Shown: piece by piece, positions 12,704 through 25,400 of the stretch | Numbering within the stretch: position 1 is the stretch's first letter | How the letters are laid out: every line of letters begins with the position of its first letter | Source: Neelides folsomi | Lineage: Eukaryota > Arthropoda > Collembola > Neelipleona > Neelidae | Length of the DNA: 64,000 nucleotides | NCBI GenBank assembly: GCA_034687125.1 | Contig: JAQGBZ010000103.1 | Location: 124,001 to 188,000, forward strand | Direction: 5' to 3' | The notes under the pieces: generated by a model | Database searches by the model: none | What the model was told of the DNA's origin: nothing | Seen by the model: the letters and a program-made list of their open reading frames with translations, nothing else | Position numbers and translations under genes: made by a program

Positions 12704-12833
12704 TATATCATCAGATTTTTTTATTTCGAAACCCCGACCTTGTCGCAAGTTTCCCATATAATAAGTAACATGTAATTTTGGGGAACTTGCGACAACGTCG
12801 GGGTTTTGAAATAAAAAAATCTCATGATATATG
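12702..12833. repeat. Foldback (MITE-like) inverted repeat abutting the mariner copy
   Basis: Arms of about 54 bp (12702-12755 and 12780-12833) are inverted copies differing at only a few bases; each holds ATTTTTTTATTTC followed by an AACCCCGAC block and TTGTCGCAAG. The left end overlaps the TA at the mariner border, so the mariner probably inserted at the edge of this element. Confidence 0.75.
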
Positions 12834-13259
12834 TATATATGAATCTTCTTAAAATAAGTTAATAGGCCTTAACAATTTACAAATAAAAGCTTAAACTTTA
12901 AATATCTGCTACAAGTAAATGAAAATAACGAAGATTCTAATAATTGCAAAATATCTGTACAAATTCAAAATTGTGGAAATATTGCATTTTTATTGCTTTA
13001 AATGATTAATTCTTATATCAGTAGTTCAACATTGATTCTAAACGATATAATTTTCAAAAAAGATAAGATAATTCAAAGCAATTGGAATAGTAAAGCACGA
13101 TTGCATTTTAAATACAACTTTTCCATTGAGTTAATACATTTGATAACAGAATACTTTTACGAGATAGAACAATGAAGGAATGTAACGATGATTAACTACA
13201 GTAATTAATGATTAATTCTAGAACTTTAGAATTTGAACAAATAATCTAACAATAACAAA
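12834..13259. other. Gene-free spacer, 3' UTR of GCAT
   Basis: AT-rich, with no coding signal. It should include the 3' UTR of the minus-strand GCAT gene. Confidence 0.4.
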
Positions 13260-15300
13260 TCAAATCACACCGAGTTGTTTTCCAACTTTCCCAAATGCAT
13301 CAATTGTCCTTTTGATCTCCTCTGGCTCATGGGCAGCGGAGATTTGAACACGAATTCTCGCCCGTCCTTTGGGAACTACTGGGAAACTGAATCCAATAAC
13401 GTAGATTCCTTCTTCTGTTAACAAAGAATTATCCCGGATATAGTTTTAATGGTTATAAATTTAAATGAAATGTTGATTTATTAATAATCATCGACTAGTG
13501 AACTCACCAAGCATTTTATCAGCAAAGTCAGATGCTAATTTTGCATCTCCGAGCAAAACAGGGCAAATTGGATGTTGATCTCCGAGAATGGTAAATCCCA
13601 ATTTCTTCATCCCACTTCGAAACATTTCCGTGTTTTTCTCAACTTTCTCTGTCAGAGTTGATGATTGAAAAAGAAGATCAAAGACCTAAAAAGAAAAAAG
13701 TTCAAGATCATAAAAAAGACTTTTTGTGTAATTTTAGCTTATTTAATTAACATAATGTTTTAGATTATTAATTTATTTTAATAAAATTGTAATTTATCGC
13801 CAATAAAAATGAAATAAAATCAAACTTTTCCAGCTGATGCAACGACGGGTGGAGGAAGTGAATTTGAGAACAAATAAGGTCGAGCTCTTTGTCTTAAAAG
13901 ATCAACGAGTTCTTTGGGCCCGGTTGTGTATCCTCCTGAAGCTCCACCAAGAGCTTTCCCCAAAGTCGAATTGATAATGTCAACTTTGCCCGAGCCGAAA
14001 AATTCTTCAGTTCCACGGCCAGTTTTCCCAAAGAATCTTTAATAAAATTATTTATTGAATAATTATTTAATTAACTTGAGGTAGTACGAGATTGGCTTGG
14101 GGTAAAAACGAAAATTCCTATTAATTAAAATTCGTTTATTTTTAATTTTTGACTCTAAATTGTTAAATACCCAGTGGCGTGACATTCGTCTAAGAAAACC
14201 ATTGCAGAATATTTTTGAGCCAATTTCATAATTTGAGGGAGCGGCGTGACATTTCCGTCCATGCTGAAAACTCCATCTGTGACGATAAGTTTCCTCCGAA
14301 GAGAAGACGCGTCTTTGAGGAGATTTTCCAAATCGTTCATGTCCCTATGTTTGTAACGAAACTTCTTGGCTTTGCATAGACGAATCCCATCAATGATTGA
14401 GGCATGGTTGAGCTCGTCGGAGAGAACGGCGTCATCAGGTCCAACGATTTGTTCAAAAAGCCCGGCATTCGCGTCGAAACAGCTTGGATACAAAATGGCA
14501 TCTTCACGTCCATGAAATTTTGCAATTTTATTCTCCAATTCCTACATTGAAAATAATCAAAGTATTTTCTTAAAATTGTGAATAAATAATCCTATCAGTA
14601 ATTTTAATTAATATCAAAATATTTAATATAAATACAACTTACAATATAGTTGTTTAGTGGTAAGAATTTTTCTATATACAATAATACATTGCTCTTACTT
14701 TATGAATATCTTGAGTCCCACAGATGAATCTCACAGAACTCAATCCAGCACCATATTTGTCTAAAGCTTCTTTCCCAGCAACAATCACTTCAGGATGACT
14801 CTAAAATCATGATTATTTCAAAGTTATATTTTACATTTAATTATGTAATAAAAATTCTAAATAGATAGATTCAATTTTATTATAAAAATATTACTGAAAG
14901 GCCCAAATAATTATTAGCACAAAAGTTTAGAAAATGTCCTTTTCTTCCTTCAATTCCAACACTGGTCGATTGCTTCGTTGTAATAATTCGTTCCTTCTTC
15001 CATGTCCCAGCTTCTCTGATCCCCTATTGGATACAAGTTTGATCAATTTAGCAAAATGTCATTAATATACAATATTACTTCTAAATTAATCAATGACTTA
15101 AGCAAATTGAATTTTGATTCTAAAAAATTAAATATTATAAAATATCTATAATATTTAAATTAATTAAGATCAGGAATTTTTACTTCAAGTTCAGAAGTGA
15201 GTTGTTGACGAAAAGCTGCGATAGCAGAAGTGAATCTCACAGGAATAACGTTGATTTCTTTTAGTGCATACCGAGCACTTTCACAGGGGATTCGAAGCAT
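13260..15300 (-). CDS. GCAT: Glycine C-acetyltransferase (2-amino-3-ketobutyrate CoA ligase), mitochondrial
   Basis: This PLP enzyme cleaves 2-amino-3-ketobutyrate with CoA to glycine and acetyl-CoA, the second step of threonine breakdown, in the mitochondrial matrix. Seven exons (15300-15184, 15023-14895, 14800-14699, 14541-14171, 14036-13826, 13685-13508, 13414-13260) join in phase to 420 residues, the family's usual length. An Arg-rich, Asp-free N-terminus ([15 protein letters not shown]) fits a mitochondrial targeting peptide. Family landmarks are [11 protein letters not shown], the [14 protein letters not shown] block, [23 protein letters not shown] (PLP-binding Asp) and [14 protein letters not shown], with the Schiff-base Lys near residue 267. 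The C-terminal domain ends with [15 protein letters not shown]. No break is seen. Confidence 0.96.
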
Positions 15301-16449
15301 CTTGATTGCTAATTATAATAATTTAAGAAATCTTTATTATCTTCTACCAAATTATGCAATTTAACTGCAATACATTTACATTTCCTCCTAATCTGACTAA
15401 TCTCCTCTAAAACAATTCAGATAATTCAGAATGAGTATAATTGGAACATTAAAGGAAATACAAATGAGACTAACGTAAGAAATTAACAAAGACGATATTA
15501 TATAGTTAAAGTTGCTCTAGTTTGTTTTAATTGACATTCAATAATGTTCTAACAAGGAATAGATGAAAGGGATAAGTTATCAAATTGTCATTAAACAATG
15601 TTGAATTGAATGGATCCTCTCTTGAGTTTAAACCACACATTGAACAAATGAATCTAAAATTATTCAATGTTGAGTATTATTATTTTTAAAATAATATTTA
15701 ATTTACCTTATGGAGTTAAAAACTCGAGAGGAATTGAAATTTTGGACCAAACAGCTGTACCAACTTTGGAAATGAAAAGCTGAGTGGTTTTGTGGAGTGT
15801 CTGGAGCTGGATCTCCAGGAAAAAATCGATCCAATGCCAAGCATCGCCTCGAGTCACAAAAGCCTCGCTTTTACATTGTCCTTATATACGAATTCTGTCT
15901 CAACGGTTATCAGCATTAAGAACCAAGCAAATTATTTACAAGATGCTTAATAAGAAGAAATATGAGCTTGTCTAAACGTATCTAGTATTGTAATATATGT
16001 ATATAAAGTAATACTCTAATGTAATGAGTATTTGAGATAATAACTTCTTCGAGTAAAACTCCTATGCTCACTTTACCATTATGATAATTACTGTTATTGT
16101 ATATCTACTTACCTATGTATCAATACCAAAACAATTCCTTCATTCTATCATAAATTAATGCCAAATTACATGTTAATTAATCATTAATTCTTATTAACTA
16201 AAAATTGAAACATTAAAAAGAGACAATTATAGGTACTTATCTCTATATCTTGAACTTGTGAATATTCAAATCAATGGAAACACTTGTTTTTTCAAAAAAT
16301 TTCATAGAAAATATTCGCAAAAACGCGAAAGGAAAACGATCATACATGCGGAGTATTGTTGGGGAAATTCATTCTAATTAAAGTCGCGTTCATTAAATGA
16401 AAAAGTTAGTTAAGAGGATTAACAGAGTCAGAGATCAGCGAATGTGACA
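15301..16449. other. Divergent intergenic region between GCAT and the CNGK channel gene
   Basis: It must contain both promoters and 5' UTRs, because the genes point away from each other. I see no coding exon. A minimal upstream start-stop (ATGTGA, 16442-16447) sits just before the channel ATG. Confidence 0.45.
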
Positions 16450-19400
16450 ATGCCCGATGAAGACATTTTTCTGTTCAATGAGGATCAACGTCAACGTCCT
16501 TACGAAGGGGAGCAAATCGTCTATGACAAAATCGAGAAACGGAGAATTAAAATCCCCCTGTTGATTCGCATCATTTATTGGATTTCCATCCCATGGCAGA
16601 TCATCACCATCATTGCTTCTTTTGCTTCAATTCTCGTCGCCAGTTACATCTTGTTCTTCTCCTACTATGACCGTGTCCTGTGGAAGGTCATACGAATATC
16701 AGATCACCTTTACGCCGTCGACGTCGTTCTAAGACTGTCTGTCGAAATATGGAGACGCGAATCTGGAACTCATTGCAAGATTTTTAAAGTTCAATATACT
16801 TTGGGAGTTTTCCTCATTGACCTCTTCGTCCTGTTTTCTTTCGAGTTCATTGCGGAATTCATTGTTGACATCGAGTCGATCCAATCACTCTCGTTGGTCT
16901 TGTGGTTTCGGATAAACAAAGTTGGGATGTTGTATCGAGCAAAGAAGTTTTTTGGTAAGTTAATTTCAAAATTGCTAAATTCCGAATTAATTATTTTAAC
17001 ATTCTTTTATTTAAACAAAAATACGATTAAAGTAAATAGTAATTGAATCTGTAGTTAGTCCATGAGTACAATGAGTAAAGTTTTTATCAAAAGTTTTATT
17101 TTTTAAAGACGAATTATCTGAGGAATCAGAAAACAAAACAATTTTCGCTATTCGTTACATTGTCTTCTACGTTGTTGTTTTGCATTTCTTTACATGTTGG
17201 ATTTGGACTCTTTGTGGCAACGTAAATTATTAAAATTCATTAGCGCTAATGGCGAGTTTAAAAATAATATATATAATGTCTATAAATATTAAATAATTAA
17301 AATACAGGACTATTTGGATTGGCTTTTATATCGCTCGGCCGCTACAACTGATGAGATGACCTCTAAAGGATGTTGGATGTACGGAAGGGACAAGAAGGTC
17401 ATGTTTTACGAATTGGTCGATAGAATTCCAACTCCTTTTGAGCTTTATGTTTTTACTTTGGAGTTTATCCTGGCAATATTGACTACTGTGGGGTAAATGT
17501 CTAACTATGATATTTAATTTCCCCTTAATTTAAATTTTAAATTTAAAAAACCAATTCTGATCTATTAAGCTTTATCGTGTTTTTCTAATTAGTGACTTAA
17601 ATAAATTTCAGATATGGCGACATTTATCCTATAAATCCAATCGAAATGATTGTAGTTATTTTGATCATGTTGATCGGATCTTTGTGGATTAGCTCTGAGC
17701 TTACAAGCAGTTTGACCAATTTCATTCTTGATTTGGATGTTGCAAGATTCGATCATTTTTTCCGAATGAAAGGAATTTTGAACCATTTGGTATAACGTTG
17801 TTTTATAAATAAATTAAAAACCAAAATATTATCAATTAATAATGATTTTATAACAGTTTTTCTCTTCATTTTTTTATTTAATTTAGAAATCTGTCAAAAG
17901 CCCACCATTTTTCATTAAAAAAGTTGAACAATATTACGTTGCCCTTTGGAATTACCGCGAAGGAGTTTTTGACATGCAATTTAGGAATTTTCCACTTTCC
18001 ATGCAAGAAGAGCTGATGTTCGACATTTGTGAAGAATTTTTATTTAAATCTCCTTTGTTTCGAGGTTTGGATCAATTCTTTTTGCATGCTCTTTCAAGAA
18101 TCGTCCGAGTTGATTTGGTCAATTCCGATATGATCATTTATAAACCTGGAGCTTTCAATCTTCAATTTCGTTATTTGATTCAAGGAGAACTTCATGTTAA
18201 ATCAAAGTTATTCTTAACTTTATTTACTATGCTTTTTTATAATTTTTGTATAATTTTTTTTAGTTTTTACAAATACTTCAATTATTTATATTTACTTTGA
18301 ATATTAATTTAAGGAATTTTTAAAAGGAATAATCCAGATCAGACCGCTTGCATTATGAGAGCAGGATCTTTGATTGGAGAACTCAACTTGCTCTTTTCTA
18401 TCCCTGTGTCAATGCAAGTGGAGACTCACGGGATTTGCCAATTCCTGACAATTCATAAATTCGACTTTATGCAAATTCTCAAACATTTTCCTTTTGTAGC
18501 GGCAACAATTCGATCAAGAATTTTGGTACTATGTATTATCATTTAAAATTAAATTAAATCCTATTGAATTTAGAAATATTATTAATTATTAATTTAATGT
18601 TTATTGGAATAAAGGATCGACGAAATAATTTGCTTCAGAATTATCATTTAGTTGGAAAATCCCCAATTAATTGGATAGAAAAGAATGATCCGAAATTGAA
18701 TAAAATGGACATTGCATTATTTGATTTTCCAACAGTACTTCGAAAGTATATTTTAAAATATTGTGGTTTTTATATCAAAATGGTTTTTGAAAAATAGTAA
18801 GTCATATTTAAATAATTTAACAAAATTTTTCTTAATTGCTTTTTTGTTTGAAGAGGTTCTTATTTAAATCGAACCCATTTAAAAGATGTCATTGATGATT
18901 CTGGAAACTCTTACATAATTGAAATGCCTTGTTTAAACAAGAAATTGAGAAAGGTGTTTAAAATCATTCAATAATAAATAAAAGATAAATCTTTAAAACA
19001 TTATAACAAATTAATATAATAAGTATCCAAATGACATTTTTTATTATACATAGGAATTAAATTCAGCTTATGGATCTGCGGCTATTATGCCAATTTATGG
19101 AAAGGGAAGAACTTGGGTCGGCGCTTGGAATATTTTCATGCTCATTTATTGCCTCGTGATTTCTCTAGCTTTTCCTTATTGTTTTGCCTTTGATGATACG
19201 AAAATTCCCAATCTCGTATGCACAATCATTGAGGACATTGAAATTCTCATAATAATTATCAACATTGTCGATGTTTTCTTGGAAGTTTATCTCGCTACAC
19301 CTGTTTCTGGTATTTGAGCTGAAATAACTAAAAATTGTATTATTATTAAATAAAATATTTTTCCAGGTTTCTACTTCAAAATTAAAGATGGATTTTTGAT

Positions 19401-22400
19401 TAAAGCGAAAGAAAAGATTTTTTGGTTAGATGTTCTTGCTGCGATTCCCTTCGAATTCCTTTCTTGTAAATTTATTTTAAATTCTAATTTAATGTGCTTT
19501 TGATACGTTAAATTTAACGTTAATCTATATTTTTGTCTTGTGCAGTTGTTAAAATTTTGCAAATAACTATTTGGCACACTAATTTGTTCAGAAGTTATGT
19601 AAAGTTTTGGAAGGTTTGTAGATTCAAAATTATTTTAATGCTGATTATTTTTATATGTAATTCCTAAATACAGAATGACTATTGGCTTTATTGGTAGTCA
19701 ATTTAAATTAAATTCTCAACTTTTATTAGGTGAACCGTTATATGAATTATCTTGATACAATTTACCCGCTGAATCTATTTTTCACACGGCTTGTTCGAGC
19801 ATGTCTCTATCTCATCTACAGCATCAATCTTGTAGCAGCCATTTTGTTCTGGATTGTTTGTCCATATGGGTAAAACAACAAATCAAACAAACATTAGAAT
19901 TATGGGAATTTTGGAAATTTCACCGATGTGCTTTTAATTGTCTTTTTCTTTAAGATATTCATTACCATGTTTCAACATGAGTTGGTTTGATTCTCTTTGG
20001 ATCCTCGAATTGCTCAATGCTGATTCTGATTCCCAATATGTGATGCAAACTGCATTGAAAGGGAAAACCCTCATAGAAAATGAACATTTGCAATTGTCCA
20101 TTTGGTTCTCAATGGCCACTTTGTTGTCGGCCGGGTATGGAGATTTTACTCCGCAGCGACTTGAAGAGTTCATTGTTATAATTATGATTATGGGATATGG
20201 ATTTTTCCTCATTGGGACAATTACTTCCGGTTTAACTTCTGCCCTTGCTTGTGATGCAAGGCCAAAGTAAGAATTTTCAATTATAATTTATTTAAAAGTT
20301 TTAAACTTTTTTCAGTGTTAAAATTCAATTAATCGGACTTTTTTAATATTGATGATTTTGGATTTAATAAAATAGATTGATTTTCCAACAAAAACTCTCT
20401 TCAATTATTAAATTCATGGAATATCACGGACTTAGCGAAAATCTCCAAGAACGAATTGTTGAACATTACAAATTGCAACATCAATTAAGAGATCAAGTAA
20501 CGCTTCCAGTGCATCAATTCAATATGATGTATGATGCTCCAAGCTATTTGACTGAGGATTTTCTCTTTATGCTCGTTGAAACACATTTGGAAGGAATTCC
20601 ATTTTTCACAGTTGAGACACGAAACCGTTATCGTTCTATAATGTATTCAGTTATTTAATTCTTAATTTATTTATTTTAAATTTTAGAAAGCGGATCCAAG
20701 ACTTTTGATTAAAATGGCCAAATTGATGCGTCAATTTGCATTGCCGCCGAATATGACGTTTATTAAGTTTGGAGAAGTTCGAAGAAATCTTTATATCATT
20801 ATAAAGGGATCTGTGGCTGTGAGAGTTTAACTTGTTATTTAAATTATACGAGGGCTTATTAAAAGGTTATGGATACATATATTTATTTTCTTTCCTGCTT
20901 GCATTAAAAATCTAGCTACATAATATTTCGATAATAGGTCCTCTAGTCCTCCAAGGAACCAAAAAGACAGAAGATTTTCGTCAATATCTTTAGAACCCTT
21001 TATGATAATCTTATGAAATTTTAACACAAAATCATTTTTGTAGTTATACATTTAATAGATCTTCAATAATTCACAATGATTAACAAAAACACATTTAAAA
21101 AATTCATAATCTAAAAGTACACAATTTAAAATTGCAATTAACCATAAAGACACCACATTATACTTCTATTTTAAATGAACTTAATGCTTAAAATAAACAA
21201 CTAATTATTAGTTGGTCCTCTACCATCGATGAGAACTTCACCAACCATTTGAACAAGAAGACCCCATACATTTTCCATCTGGTTCAAGTCAGGTGAACCA
21301 AGGAAGTAAGTTGATGTTTTGATCTGCTAACCAATTTCTTGTAGCTGCTGAGACATGTGGATGAGCATTATTCTGTTGGTAAATGAGGTCCACACCGTCC
21401 ATAACTTCACGAAATTGTAAGAAATTTGTCTCCAAGATGTTTGTGTATTCGGTAGAGTCAATTTTGGTTGTTGCAATGCCGAGGGAAGCTGTACCATTGA
21501 ATGAAATTCAACCCATACTTTAATCCCGCCACCACCTGAGTGTCGTTTTAAGAAGACTTTCTCAACTTTCCTCAAATCGTGAAAATTCGCGCGGTTTATC
21601 GAAAAAGGTATTACCCGAACTGATCTTTTCGGACAAATTTATCTGCCATTTCGGCTCGGTGATACTTAGGATCACCAAACTTTTTGTGAATTTTCTATAG
21701 CGGACCTATTATCAAAATATTGTGTAGTTAGATTTTTAATGCAAGCAGGAAAGAAAATAAAAACATGTATCCATAACCTTTTAATACGCCCTCGTACGTT
21801 CATCCCATTATCTTTTAAAAGTTTTTATAACGTTTGAATTGTGCAGCTTTACGGGAAAGATGGGGGTCTTGAATCTCTTCTGGAAACAACTGGATTTTTT
21901 GGCATCCGAGATTTGCTTTTCGGAGAACCGAGCAAACATACTGTGAAAACATTGAGCTACTGTCTTTTTTATTCTATTGATTATCCCACCTTTATTAAAG
22001 TTTTTGGGTATGATGATGACATGATGGCTCTTTTACACAATGAGAAGGTTCCTATATTTTTAATTAAGATTTCAAAACTAACAACCATTTAATTGATCAA
22101 CTTAATATGCATTTGTAAATTAGTAATATTTTTAAATTTTTAATATGAATATTAACAGAGGAAAGTTCAAAAATTAGAAGCATCCAAAATCCTTCACGAA
22201 ATGACTCCACTCAAAGAAACAACCAAAGAACACGCAATCGTTCACAATTCTTGGCTTCATTTCCCTCAAGAGGACGACGCTATGATGAACAACTGCACAT
22301 ATGAAGAATTTGAAGATATTCACAGATCAACCAAGTTTTCGAGATTTTTCAAGTAATTACAGTTAAGTTTTTTAAAGTTTATACCAATTATACTAACAAC

Positions 22401-25400
22401 AAGTTTTCAAAATTGTTTGGTTTTTGTTAAACGTTTTTATTATAAATAATCAGATTTTTCCTCATGAGGAAAACAATCCACCCGGCTGGGAAATTCTCTA
22501 AATTCTGGGTTTGTATGATGAACATTATCAGTTTGATGATGCTTGTGACAGTTGCAGTGGAAAATTATTTGATGTGCAATGCCTTCATATTTCGATTCTT
22601 TCAATTTTGCTTTGACTTGCTGCTCTGGATGGACATGTACTTTTTATAATTTTAATTAATTTATTCAGGGATAAAAAATTAAATAACAGTATCATTGTCT
22701 CCCCTTATTATCATTAGTAATCCTTTTAATTTTGCCTGATTTTATGATTAACTAATTTTCAGTTATGTGAAAATGCACTGGTCTTATTTTGGCCCAAATA
22801 ACAACTTGATCTCACATCCTATCAAAACAGCCCGAATGTATATTTTCAACGGGTCGTTTATTTACGACGTCGCTTTCACAACTCCCTTTGAACTCGTTTT
22901 TGTCTTTTTGGGCTATACGAATATTCTCGGCCATGGCAAAGGGGCCATTTGGTTCCAAAAGTTCAGAATCAACCGAATGTTGCATGTTTACAAAATTCCT
23001 GGGATCTTCAATGTGATCAGAAACGTTTATAAAAATCGAATTTATTTACTGTGAGATTAAATATTTTTAATTGTCTATTCGGTTTATGAGCCATTAGCTT
23101 ATTCCCATTAGCCATGTATGACGAATTTTTAAAAAATTTCAGATGTGCAATTTACTTTTTGATGGCAGTTTGCTTTATAACTGTTCTTGGTTCAGTTGCC
23201 ATTCACGTAGCTTGTCCAATGTTTCCTAAAGTTTGGGAGGACGGGGACGAAAATCGTTTACCGGCTTGTCCACTTGAGTCTTGGGCTCTCAAAGAAGCGG
23301 AATATTGTATGATTTAGCAATCTTCAAAATTAATTGGATAAATTGTAAAAAAATATTAATCATATTATTGTGATCTTTGCAGCTTACAGCCCTGAAACAA
23401 TATTTGAGCGTTGGATTGCTGGTTGTTATTACGTCACTCAGGCCATTCTTGTTATTGGATATGGCGATCTGGTCAATATTGAGGACATTGGTTTTCTCAC
23501 TTGTGTCACCTCCCTTGGTAAAATTAACTTAAACCTTAATTTAAATTTAAATTTTCTGCAAAATCTTCAGATTTGAAGCGAAAATTGTATCTATTGCAAT
23601 TTTAAGCTAACATTTTCTATTTACTACTTTATTATATTTAATTTCAAAGGATTTTTGGCTATAATGAGTTTCATTGCTGACATGACGGCGGCCCAAGTGG
23701 ACAATGATGAAATTCGAGCGGTTTTCATTGAAAGAAGGAGATGTTTACTTGATGTTATGAAAAAATCAAAATTTCATTCCAAAATGACCTAGTAAAATTA
23801 AAAAATTAAATTCCCATTTTCAAAAGTATAAATATTTATCTTACTTATATATATTTCATTTTAAAATTTAACGTCAAATTAAATAAAATGAACTTCATTT
23901 CAATGTGTTTATTTAATAGTGCTGTGTTAGAACAATTGGACTCAACTTGGCATTTGACTCGAGGTCTTCAACCAAAACAACTTTTTGAAGAACTTCACGC
24001 TGCGCTTGAATCAGACTTATTTCAAGAACTTGTTGGGAATGGATTAAAAAACGTAAACTTATGATTTTCCTATTACTTTTATATTTATTTAATTAACAAT
24101 TTTAATTAATCATTTAAACAAAATCAATACATTTAATTAGAATATTTTGTAATTTGTTTTTTGTTATATCCAGATTCCATTATTTGAAGATTTCAGTGAT
24201 ACTGTGATGCGAACGCTCTGCTGCGTTCTACGAAAGGAATTTTTCCAACAAGGACGTCGTTTAAGCCGATTCAGAAACATGGAAGATGAAATGTTCATTA
24301 TTGCTCAAGGAATTGTTTACATTTGTGATGAAGATGATAAATGGCGTTGGACGCTTGGAGAGGGAGAGTAAGAGAAAGCAGAAATGAACTAAATAAATGT
24401 AGTTGAATTTAGTTTAATATATATTTATTTTATTATTAATAATTATAATTTTTGGCCAGTTATTTTGGAGAGGTTTCAATGCTTTACGGAATTCCTCGGA
24501 GACATTCAGCCATTGCGGGTTCATATTGTGAAGTTTATGTGTTAAACTCTGAACATTTCTCTTACTTGCTCGAGTTGTATCCGAAAGTCCGAAACGAAAT
24601 CATTGCTTTTCTCCAAGGTCCTCGAACTGAGAATTTTGAAGGGGACATTTTGGCTGCCGTAATGGAAAATGTAATTGAATATAACAAGAAAAAAGCAGAG
24701 TTGACGATCGAAATCTCTCAAATGATTTCAGTAAGAGAAATTAAAATTTACAAATCTCCTCACACTTTTGGAATAATTGAACATGTTGAGAAATCGTATT
24801 GGAAATCTCGAATCATGGATTCTGGAGTTAACGACATTAATCTTCCATTCATTTACTTTGCAACGGAGTAATAAACACAATTATTTTATAAAATAAAGAT
24901 CCGTTCAAAACTAATTACTAACTGAGAGTTTTACAATTAATTAATAATTAAATTATTTTTTGTGTTTTAGTAAAGAATCGTATTTCAAATTCCTTCTTCA
25001 TCCGAATTGTGCCGGAATGAATTTGCTCATGAACATCATTTTAGTGTCGCGATTTTTGTATCCGATCATTGCACTCTACGAATTCTTCTTTATCGGTGTA
25101 ACTGCTTTGTCTAATTTGCAAGTTGAAATGAAAGTGACGAGCACTGTGAGGGAACTGTCGGTTTACCTCCATTATGTTTTGTATTTCAACATTTTCCTAA
25201 ATCTCATCACACCGAATGAAATTCATGGAGGAGCTTATTGCAAAGTGTTTTTCAAAATTTGTCTCAAGTATTCAAAATTCATCCATTTTGAGAAAATTCA
25301 ACAAATTCAACTTTCTTGGATTTCCAATTAATTTTACTTGATAATTTTTTAATTGAATTAATCCATTGTTTGATATTTAAAAGCTACTTGACGGATCCGA

